8,098 nt of DNA, taken from Kiritimatiellia bacterium (lineage in GTDB: Bacteria > Verrucomicrobiota > Kiritimatiellia > RFP12 > UBA1067). The DNA is taken from NCBI GenBank assembly GCA_017479035.1, contig JAFVCR010000154.1:1-8098 (forward strand), read 5' to 3'. A program made the translations under genes and the position numbers. The stretch's first letter is position 1. Every line of letters starts with the position of its first letter. The notes beneath the pieces were generated by a model. The model saw only the letters and a program-made list of their open reading frames with translations, was not told where the DNA came from and made no database searches. Below, one piece after another: positions 1-5,219 of this stretch.

Positions 1-51
1 CGCTGCGCTTCACCCCCGTCTGTAATCTTATCGCCGCTTCGCGGCTTAAAA

Positions 52-78
52 ACTTTGTGAACTTCGTGGACTTCGTGT
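52..78. repeat. Three tandem 9-nt units (ACTTYGTGN)
   Basis: Three head-to-tail units are seen: ACTTTGTGA at 52-60, ACTTCGTGG at 61-69 and ACTTCGTGT at 70-78. They differ at one internal base (T/C) and at the last base. No open reading frame convincingly covers them. A small hairpin, GCCGC-TTC-GCGGC at 33-45, lies just before them and is followed by a short A/T run, so the whole may be the tail of an intergenic element or of an upstream transcript beyond the left edge. Function is unknown. Confidence 0.6.
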
Positions 79-172
79 GAGGCGTTATGCTCTGCCGCCC
101 GGGTATTTCCGCTAGGCTCTGGAGAGGTATCAAAGCCGCAAACGAACTGGCAAGGAGATGGCTGAGAGATAT

Positions 173-276
173 AAAGTATCGATAGATGAGATATAAAGTA
201 TCGATACTTTCGGCAAGAAGTATCGATACTTTTGGGTGAAAGTATCGATACTTTTAACTCAAAGTATCGATACTTT
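173..276. repeat. Phased array of five AAAGTATCGATACTTT palindromes, 22-bp period
   Basis: Perfect 16-bp palindromes AAAGTATCGATACTTT lie at 195-210, 239-254 and 261-276. A fourth copy at 217-232 keeps the 14-bp core AAGTATCGATACTT. The first copy at 173-188 keeps only the left part (AAAGTATCGATA). The centres fall at 180.5, 202.5, 224.5, 246.5 and 268.5, an exact 22-bp period. The 6-bp spacers (AGATAT, CGGCAA, TGGGTG, TAACTC) are unrelated, so length but not sequence is kept. The first two copies also share a 19-nt direct repeat (166-184 and 188-206). A loopless palindrome is a better fit to a dimeric protein site than to an RNA hairpin. The array ends about 70 bp upstream of the predicted adk -35 box. 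Possible roles are an operator, a partition or nucleoid-organising site, or a dispersed repeat family. Confidence 0.9.
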
Positions 277-346
277 GCATCTCGCAGAGCGCGAAAGCGC
301 CATTCGCGACACCCGGGAGGGACCGCCGATTTATGCTCTTCGCGCA

Positions 347-375
347 TTGCACGAGCGCGCGGAATATGATATAAT
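347..375 (+). promoter_or_regulatory. Sigma70-type promoter of adk
   Basis: A -35-like TTGCAC (347-352) is followed by exactly 17 nt and a perfect -10 TATAAT (370-375). Transcription would normally begin about 6-8 nt downstream, near 381-383, which is 2-4 nt before the adk ATG at 385. No Shine-Dalgarno sequence precedes the ATG. The adk mRNA from this promoter would therefore be leaderless or nearly so. Confidence 0.6.
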
Positions 376-384
376 GGCTTCACT

Positions 385-1029
385 ATGAATATCGTTATAC
401 TTTTGGGGGCTCCTGGCTCCGGCAAAGGCACCGTGGCGGGGGCTCTCGCGGCGGAAAACCAGAATCTCAAGCACGTTTCAAGCGGCGACCTGCTGCGCGG
501 TGCCGTGGCTAAAGGCACAGACGCGGGCAAAGAAGCCAAAGAATACATGGAAGCGGGCAAACTCGTCCCCGACGCTCTCATCGCAAAGATGATTGCCGAC
601 GTGGTGGCGGAAACTTCCGGCAACACGACCATGCTCCTCGACGGCTTCCCCCGCAACGTTGCCCAGGCAGAAATCCTCGCGGAAACCGCCACCAATGCCG
701 GCGCAACCATCAAAAGCGCTGTCCTCATCGACGTTCCCGACTCCCTCATCCAAGATCGCATCGCCGGCCGCCGCACCTGCCCCAAATGCAAGGCCGGCTA
801 CCACGTCAAGAACCTTCCCCCGAAAGTCGAAGGCAAGTGCGACCATTGCGGCGAGGCGCTCGTAATCCGCAAGGACGACAACCCCGAAACCGTCAAGGAT
901 CGTCTCGCCGTCTATCATGCGCAGACCGAGCCGCTCATTGCCTACTACAAGGGCAAAGGCCTTCTCAAGACCGTTGATGGAGTAGGCTCAATCCCCTCCA
1001 TCGCTGCGGCATTCCTCGCTGCGATGTAA
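385..1029 (+). CDS. adk: Adenylate kinase, zinc-type LID
   Basis: The enzyme catalyses ATP + AMP to 2 ADP in the cytoplasm and maintains the adenylate pool. The 214-aa protein is of normal length for the long bacterial form. It has the P-loop GAPGSGKGT (residues 8-16), the SSGDLLR start of the AMP-binding region (32-38), and DGFPR (86-90). The LID begins after AGRR (127-130), with four cysteines at 132, 135, 152 and 155 (CPKC and CDHC), the zinc-binding form of the lid, and DDNPETVKDRL follows (164-174). The ATG is fixed by the P-loop lying at its usual distance from the N-terminus. There is no ribosome-binding site, and the promoter -10 box ends 9 nt upstream, so leaderless initiation is likely. 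A hairpin terminator follows, so it is probably transcribed alone and separately from map. Confidence 0.97.
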   Translation: MNIVILLGAPGSGKGTVAGALAAENQNLKHVSSGDLLRGAVAKGTDAGKEAKEYMEAGKLVPDALIAKMIADVVAETSGNTTMLLDGFPRNVAQAEILAETATNAGATIKSAVLIDVPDSLIQDRIAGRRTCPKCKAGYHVKNLPPKVEGKCDHCGEALVIRKDDNPETVKDRLAVYHAQTEPLIAYYKGKGLLKTVDGVGSIPSIAAAFLAAM

Positions 1030-1047
1030 TACTCGCCAAGCGGCATG

Positions 1048-1082
1048 AGCGGCGGCGTTTCCCCATCGGGAATGCCGCCGCT
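1048..1082 (+). terminator. Hairpin terminator after adk
   Basis: The outer stem AGCGGCGGC (1048-1056) pairs with GCCGCCGCT (1074-1082). An inner stem TTCCC (1059-1063) pairs with GGGAA (1068-1072) around a CATC loop, with a small internal irregularity at 1057-1058/1073. The hairpin starts 19 nt after the adk stop codon. Only a short run of T follows (CTTT at 1085-1088), so termination efficiency is uncertain. Confidence 0.65.
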
Positions 1083-1142
1083 TGCTTTACTGCGCCCTTT
1101 GCAAAACGGGTGCACAAAAGAAAGCGAGGAAATTGAATTTGT

Positions 1143-1171
1143 TTGCGTTTGCCGCGCGATTGTGGTAGTAT
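1143..1171 (+). promoter_or_regulatory. Likely promoter of map
   Basis: TTGCGT (1143-1148), a 17-nt spacer and TAGTAT (1166-1171) have the same architecture and a similar -35 (TTGC) to the adk promoter. TGTGG immediately precedes the -10. Transcription would begin near 1178, leaving about 16 nt before the map ATG. The hexamers match consensus only partly, so this is less certain than the adk promoter. Confidence 0.45.
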
Positions 1172-1193
1172 TGCGCCAAACAATCGAGCAGCC

Positions 1194-1958
1194 ATGAAAG
1201 TAGATATAAAGACAAAACAGGAAATAGACCTCATGCGCGAAGCCTGCCGCCTGACCGCCGAAGTGCGCGATCTCGCGGCGGCAGCCGTCCGCCCGGGCGC
1301 GACTACTGCGGACATAGACGCCGTGGTGAGGAATTTCTGCAAGGAGCGCAAAGTCGCCGCAAGTTTCCTCGGCTACGAGGGCTACCCCGGCGCGCTGTGC
1401 GTCTCGATAAACGACGAAATAATCCACGGCATCCCCTCCCCGCACCGCATGATAATGCCGGGCGACCTAGTGAAGGTGGACGTGGGCGTATGCAAACACG
1501 GCTTCAATGGCGACACCGCCCGCACCGTGGCCGTGGGCGTGACAGATCCCAAACTGCTCGACCTCGTTGAGACCACCAAAAAATGCCTCGCAGCCGGCAT
1601 CGCCGCCGCCGGCCCTGGAGTGCATCTGGGCGACGTCGGCGCGGCGATACAGGAAGTTGCCGAATCAAAAGGCTACGGCGTGGTGCGCGACTACATCGGC
1701 CACGGCGTGGGCCGCACGATACACGAAGATCCCCCCGTCCCCAACTACGGCAAACGCGGCAAGGGCTTCATCCTCAAACCCGGTATGACGATCGCTATCG
1801 AGCCGATGATAACGCTCGGCACTTACAAAGTGGACGTGCTGGAAGACGAATGGACTGTTGTCACGCGCGACGGCTCAATGGCCGCGCACTTCGAACATAC
1901 CGTCCTTATTACCGACGACGGCGCGGAAATTCTCACCCTCCCTGCCGACTATCCCTGA
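1194..1958 (+). CDS. map: Methionine aminopeptidase, type I
   Basis: This cytosolic dinuclear metalloprotease removes the initiator methionine from nascent proteins when the second residue is small. The 254-aa protein has the full pita-bread catalytic set: His78 (EIIHG), metal ligands Asp96 (KVDVG), Asp107 (NGDTAR), His170 (GHGVG), Glu203 (AIEP) and Glu234 (HFEHT), plus His177. Each is one residue below the E. coli numbering. It is a type Ia enzyme without an N-terminal extension. ATG 1194 is chosen because it gives the conserved N-terminus MKVDIKTKQEIDLMREA. A TTG at 1143 would add 17 unrelated residues and overlaps the probable -35 box. No clear Shine-Dalgarno precedes it (CAATCGAGCAGCC). 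It lies 164 nt after adk and is followed by pilus genes rather than infA. Confidence 0.96.
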   Translation: MKVDIKTKQEIDLMREACRLTAEVRDLAAAAVRPGATTADIDAVVRNFCKERKVAASFLGYEGYPGALCVSINDEIIHGIPSPHRMIMPGDLVKVDVGVCKHGFNGDTARTVAVGVTDPKLLDLVETTKKCLAAGIAAAGPGVHLGDVGAAIQEVAESKGYGVVRDYIGHGVGRTIHEDPPVPNYGKRGKGFILKPGMTIAIEPMITLGTYKVDVLEDEWTVVTRDGSMAAHFEHTVLITDDGAEILTLPADYP

Positions 1959-1975
1959 CATGTGGCAGCATGAAC

Positions 1976-1994
1976 CGCAGCGCATGCCGCTGCG
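1976..1994 (+). terminator. Short hairpin between map and the pilus operon
   Basis: A perfect 7-bp stem CGCAGCG/CGCTGCG encloses the loop CATGC and is followed by TTTAA. It lies 17 nt after the map stop and 11 nt before the first pseudopilin start. It may be a weak terminator or may affect translation of the pseudopilin gene. The T tract is too short to be confident, and no separate promoter for the downstream operon is evident in the 47-nt gap, so partial read-through from map is possible. Confidence 0.4.
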
Positions 1995-2005
1995 TTTAAC
2001 ACGGT

Positions 2006-2851
2006 ATGCAACGCAATGAAACAAGATCGGCTTTCACGCTCATCGAGATGATGTGCGTGGTGGCGGTCTTGGCCATTGTAGCGTTGCTCGCCGCCGGACG
2101 CGGCACGCGTATTGCCAATCGTGCACGCCGCACCGCTGCCATTGCGGACATGGAGGCGATACGCGCCGGATTCATGGATACCGGGTACGGCCTGATGCAC
2201 GATTGGGAAACGTTGCCCGGATTCTCTCCGGCCACATTGCGCATTGCAAATCTTCTCGCCTCCACCAACGTATGGGGATGCGCGCCCGGGGAATTGCTGC
2301 CCGTGCGCATCGATGGCGGCATCGTGCGCGCCGGCGTGGCGCAAGGGCGTTTCTTCACGGAATGGAACGAAGAGGCGCAGCGCGGCTGGCGCGGCGGCTA
2401 TGTGAACGCGCCTAAAATCATCCCGTTCCCCGCATGCGATGAAGCAAAAAGTTTCTATCCCGCACTGGACGGCTTGCTACTGCCCGGCGAATGGAACGAC
2501 CCTGCGCGTGCATCGGCATACGGCTTCACGGGCGAAGCCGCGATTGCAGACCCCTGGGGAAATCCGTATGTCCTGCAAGTGCCGCCGCCGCAAGCATGGA
2601 CGAATGTGGCAACCGTTTCCGCAACGGAACGTTTCAAATACGCGCGCATCGTAAGTGCCGGGCCCGACGGCATCCTCTCCACTCCGTGCTTCCGCCCCAA
2701 CGAAACGAACATGACGGAAACCGCATGGAACGCCATCACGCGCCGCATCTCGCGCCAGGCCGGCCGCGACGGCGGCAACGTGGCTTTGCGCGGAGACGAC
2801 CTCGTGGTGTTCCTCCTGCGCAACGACATTGACGAAGGAGACGGACGATGA
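2006..2851 (+). CDS. GspG-like pseudopilin, large
   Basis: A 281-aa type II secretion/type IV pilus-like fibre subunit. A short leader (MQRNETRSA) precedes FTLIE at residues 10-14, the prepilin-peptidase site with the conserved Glu at mature +5. The hydrophobic helix runs to about residue 31. The residue before the cut is Ala9 rather than the usual Gly. The C-terminal part has GspG features: DPWGNPY (182-188), VSAGPDG (216-222) and an acidic end GDDLVVFL (263-270), regions that form the calcium-binding end of major pseudopilins. It is nearly twice the usual GspG length of about 140-150 aa. The extra sequence (about residues 60-180) is of unknown fold and contains Cys92, Cys144 and several Trp. 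The start is fixed by an in-frame TAA at 1997-1999. First gene of a five-gene operon; its stop overlaps the next start by 4 nt. Confidence 0.88.
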   Translation: MQRNETRSAFTLIEMMCVVAVLAIVALLAAGRGTRIANRARRTAAIADMEAIRAGFMDTGYGLMHDWETLPGFSPATLRIANLLASTNVWGCAPGELLPVRIDGGIVRAGVAQGRFFTEWNEEAQRGWRGGYVNAPKIIPFPACDEAKSFYPALDGLLLPGEWNDPARASAYGFTGEAAIADPWGNPYVLQVPPPQAWTNVATVSATERFKYARIVSAGPDGILSTPCFRPNETNMTETAWNAITRRISRQAGRDGGNVALRGDDLVVFLLRNDIDEGDGR

Positions 2852-3708
2852 AAGCGCGCCTCGGTTTCACGCTCGTTGAAATGGCGGTGGCACTGGCCGT
2901 CCTCGCAATACTTGCGCACATCGTGGCAAACGGATTCAGCGCACCGCAAACACGCATGCGCGAAGCGAACGATGCCGCCGTCATAGACGCGGTGAAAGAT
3001 GCCGCCGATCGTTTCCGCAACGACACCGGCCGCCTTCCGCGAGCGGTGAAAGATGCCGCAAACTCCAACGACGCACAGTTCGCCTCTTCGCTCACGTTGT
3101 GCGAACTCTGGCGCAAGCCGGACGATCTCCCCGAAGGAAATGTGATTGCCGCAACAAGCGAGAATCTGTGCGTTCCCGCATCGGAGAAGAACTCTCTTGC
3201 AGACAAAAACGTATTCGTGCGCTGCGGATGGTGCGGGCCGTATCTCGCGCTCAAGCACAATGCCGTGCGTCTGCGCGACGGCTACGGCAACCGCATGGAA
3301 AATGCGGATGAAGCAGGCGCGAACCATCTTTTTGCGGCATCTGGCGCGGCCGCAACGGAAGGCGAGGCCGTACGGCGCGTGAAATCCGGCGATGCGGAAA
3401 AAGGCCGCAGCACGGAATTGGCCGTGGATGGTGCGCTGCTGGTGGTGAACGTGGCAGTGGCGGATGCGAACGGAGCCGTGGCGGCGGCGAACGAAATGGA
3501 CGGAATAAAATTGCGCTGGTACGCGCCGTGCGGCGGTGCTGTAACAGGTGGCGTGGTGGATGTGGTAAACTCGCCGGCGATCCTTGAAAATCTGCCGCCG
3601 TGCACGATTGTGCTGAAAGCGAAATCGTCCGTTTTTGAAAGCGCGCCGAAGAAAGTGGAGTGGCCCGTGCGCGGCGGAGCGACTGTAGACATGGTGTTGG
3701 GGAAATAG
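2848..3708 (+). CDS. Pseudopilin with C-terminal beta-rich extension
   Basis: A 286-aa pseudopilin. The prepilin motif G-FTLVE spans residues 6-11 (cleavage after Gly6, Glu11 at mature +5), followed by a hydrophobic helix to about residue 28. NDTGRLP (58-64), GWCGPYL (127-133) and DGYGNRM (144-150) are degenerate counterparts of GspG signatures. From about residue 195 the sequence changes: VNVAVADANGAVA, then LENLPPCTIVLKAKS, ending with VRGGATVDMVLG. This resembles the strand pattern of carboxypeptidase-regulatory-like (transthyretin-like) domains (inference, no search run). There are six Cys (85, 108, 126, 129, 228, 252), so disulphides are possible. AAGGAG at 2835-2840 sits 7 nt before the ATG, which overlaps the previous stop as ATGA. 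It may be a tip or minor subunit rather than the main fibre protein. Confidence 0.85.
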   Translation: MKARLGFTLVEMAVALAVLAILAHIVANGFSAPQTRMREANDAAVIDAVKDAADRFRNDTGRLPRAVKDAANSNDAQFASSLTLCELWRKPDDLPEGNVIAATSENLCVPASEKNSLADKNVFVRCGWCGPYLALKHNAVRLRDGYGNRMENADEAGANHLFAASGAAATEGEAVRRVKSGDAEKGRSTELAVDGALLVVNVAVADANGAVAAANEMDGIKLRWYAPCGGAVTGGVVDVVNSPAILENLPPCTIVLKAKSSVFESAPKKVEWPVRGGATVDMVLGK

Positions 3709-3712
3709 TTGC

Positions 3713-4669
3713 ATGGGCAAAATCGTAACGATAGACACCGTAGCGGCTAATGCCGCGCGCGACATAGCCTCCGCGCTTGCCGGCGCAGAGAAAGGCGCAA
3801 AAGTCAAAATAGTATTTGCCGATTCGTTTGCGCGCCGCGCCACTCTGCCGGAAGCGCAAGTGCGCAATCTATCGCACGATGAACTTGCAGCGGCACTGTG
3901 CTACGAACTGGAACCGTTTGGTGCGCTGCCGCCCGCCGATGCCGTCACGGGTGTTCGCAAAGAGGCCGCATCCGCGCCATCGCAAGCGGCGTTTTCCGTA
4001 GCGCAAGTGCCGCGCACGGCGTTCGATGCCGCACGCGCGGCGGTGGCAAATGCCGCTTGCATTTTCTCCGGGGCGGAATCTGCAGACGGCATACCTCTTG
4101 GCGACGCTTCGCCGGAACGCGCGGCAAGGAAATTCTCAAGCGTGCATTGTATGCTGCTGGCGGCGTTTGCTGTGCTGCTGGGAACAGCGTGGGACTGGTA
4201 TGGATACTCCAATGAACTTGCCGCGCGTAAGCGCGACGTGGCCGAGCGAGAAGCATTGCAAGCGCGCATCGCCGGCGAACGCCGCGCAGAGCAGGATGCC
4301 ACCTCCAAACGCGAGAGCATAATGCAAGAGCGCATCGAAACGCTGGCCGTGCAGAAACGCGCGGCTGCGTTGCGCGCGGCTGCTGCGGAACTGCTGGGCG
4401 CGGCTGCTGCGGCATGCGGAGAGCGCGCGGTGGTGCGCGAAATCGCACCAACAGACGCTGGCGACGGTGCATTCCTTGCAATGAAGATTTCCGCAGTGAG
4501 CCTTTCGGCGAACGATGCGTCGCAAGCGATGATGCGGCTCGATTCGATTCTTACGCCAAAGGGATGGCACGTGGCCACGGAGGATGTGGCGAACGATGGC
4601 GCATCGTGCCGCTTTGCTTGCGTGTGCCGTTTTGCGGGCGATGCCGCAGGGGAGGGCAATGATGATTGA
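3713..4669 (+). CDS. Compact PilM/GspL-PilN-like inner-membrane assembly protein
   Basis: A 318-aa protein with one probable transmembrane segment (about residues 145-161, CMLLAAFAVLLGTAW). The cytoplasmic part (1-143) contains LSHDELAAALCYELEPFGALPPADAV (53-78; central part ELAAALCYELEPFG) and VPRTAFDAARAA (99-110), which read like the PilM/GspL segment where 'E-x-E-P-F/IP' precedes a second SHS2-like region. It is much too short for a full actin-like domain. After the membrane come an alanine-rich probable coiled coil (about 166-235) and a C-terminal domain (238-308) with a ferredoxin-like pattern, as in PilN and GspL. It would link the motor to the pseudopilus assembly complex together with the next protein. 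It begins 4 nt after the previous stop, with GGGGA 9 nt upstream of the ATG. The assignment rests on layout and short motifs, and primary sequence similarity to named proteins is weak. Confidence 0.65.
   Translation: MGKIVTIDTVAANAARDIASALAGAEKGAKVKIVFADSFARRATLPEAQVRNLSHDELAAALCYELEPFGALPPADAVTGVRKEAASAPSQAAFSVAQVPRTAFDAARAAVANAACIFSGAESADGIPLGDASPERAARKFSSVHCMLLAAFAVLLGTAWDWYGYSNELAARKRDVAEREALQARIAGERRAEQDATSKRESIMQERIETLAVQKRAAALRAAAAELLGAAAAACGERAVVREIAPTDAGDGAFLAMKISAVSLSANDASQAMMRLDSILTPKGWHVATEDVANDGASCRFACVCRFAGDAAGEGNDD
4649..4656 (+). promoter_or_regulatory. Ribosome-binding site deciding the PilO/GspM-like start
   Basis: The run GGGGAGGG lies just before two consecutive in-frame ATG codons at 4659 and 4662. 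The core GGAGGG ends 2 nt before the first ATG and 5 nt before the second, so 4662 is the better placed start. Either start overlaps the end of the preceding gene, by 11 or 8 nt. Confidence 0.55.
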
Positions 4670-5219
4670 AGTCCGCAAAAAGGATGTCATTTTCGCGGCG
4701 ATCGTATTGCCGGCGGCGGCAGTGGCATTGTATGTGTGGCTGTGGCGGCTACCCGCCGCAGAAGAGATGGACGGCCTTGCACGGCGCAGCGCGCAACTTG
4801 TGCTGCAAGACGAATTCCCCATGCGCATGCGCAATGCGCAGGAACGCCGTGCAGAGGCGGAAGCGGCACTCGCTGCCGCGCAAGCGCTCGCGCCTGTGGA
4901 AAGATTGGTGGAGGGCACTCCTTCTGCGCGGCTTGCGGAACGGCAGCGGGAGCTCTTTGCATTGTTCGCGGTGAACGGTGCGCGGGTCGTGGCAAGCAAA
5001 TCGTTCCCGGAGAGCCGCAGCGGCAGGATGCACGATGCGATTGCCGCCACTGGCGTGCGGAGCGAACCCGTGCGAATGCTCGTTACGGTGCAAGCGTCCT
5101 ATACCGCGCTGCGCAACGCGCTTGATGCAATGGTGCGTGGCAAATGCGCGTTTTTCCCGGAGACGCTCTCATTCAAAGCAGCCGCACCGGAGAAATGGGA
5201 GATAGCGATATGGCTTTGA
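4662..5219 (+). CDS. PilO/GspM-like inner-membrane assembly protein
   Basis: A 185-aa bitopic protein with a short cytoplasmic N-terminus (MIEVRKKDV), a transmembrane segment at about residues 9-28 (VIFAAIVLPAAAVALYVWLW) and an alanine/glutamate/arginine-rich helix (about 33-78, probable coiled coil). A C-terminal domain (about 95-185) follows, with VRMLVTVQASYTALRNALDAM and a final strand WEIAIWL, the pattern of the PilO/GspM ferredoxin-like fold. It is expected to pair with the preceding PilN/GspL-like protein in the inner membrane. Size and topology fit GspM or PilO (about 160-210 aa), families that are recognised more by layout than by sequence. An upstream in-frame ATG at 4584 would add 26 residues lying inside the previous gene, and is rejected because of the ribosome-binding site. 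Its stop overlaps the next start by 10 nt. Confidence 0.68.
   Translation: MIEVRKKDVIFAAIVLPAAAVALYVWLWRLPAAEEMDGLARRSAQLVLQDEFPMRMRNAQERRAEAEAALAAAQALAPVERLVEGTPSARLAERQRELFALFAVNGARVVASKSFPESRSGRMHDAIAATGVRSEPVRMLVTVQASYTALRNALDAMVRGKCAFFPETLSFKAAAPEKWEIAIWL
5197..5201 (+). promoter_or_regulatory. Ribosome-binding site deciding the pilT start
   Basis: GGGAG lies 8 nt before ATG 5210, within the end of the preceding gene. The alternative in-frame ATG at 5195 has only GGAG ending 2 nt upstream, and that at 5144 has no good site. 5210 is therefore preferred. Confidence 0.5.

Larger units (their letters stand above)
1..384. other. Non-coding region upstream of adk
   Basis: No gene is supported in this stretch. 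It contains a small GC hairpin (33-45), the 9-nt tandem units (52-78), the palindrome array (173-276), an inverted repeat CGCGAA-N7-TTCGCG (290-308) that overlaps a GCGC-GAAA-GCGC mini-hairpin (289-300), and the adk promoter (347-375). Bases 79-165 show nothing recognisable. secY, a common upstream neighbour of adk, would have to end before base 1 if it is linked at all. Confidence 0.7.

Noticed and set aside
173..276. CRISPR array
   Set aside because: The repeat is a 14-16 bp perfect palindrome and the spacers are only 6-8 bp, far below CRISPR sizes. No cas genes are present.
289..308. Riboswitch or structured leader of adk
   Set aside because: Only a 4-bp GNRA hairpin and an overlapping 6-bp inverted repeat are present, and both lie upstream of the predicted transcription start.
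1143..1193. N-terminal extension of map from TTG 1143
   Set aside because: The added residues do not resemble methionine aminopeptidases, and the TTG coincides with the likely -35 box. ATG 1194 gives catalytic positions one below the E. coli numbering.
2455..3867. Long antisense open frame (470 codons) across both pseudopilin genes
   Set aside because: It lies opposite well-supported prepilin genes, has an Arg/His/Ala-rich composition without motifs, and reflects GC-rich codon bias. The same applies to antisense frames at 3901-4659 and 4136-5050.
4584..4661. Longer PilO/GspM-like protein from ATG 4584
   Set aside because: It would overlap the preceding gene by 86 nt and has no ribosome site, whereas GGGGAGGG sits just before 4662.
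5144..5209. Longer PilT from ATG 5144
   Set aside because: The extra 22 residues lie within the preceding gene and are unlike PilT N-termini. ATG 5210 has a well-spaced GGGAG.
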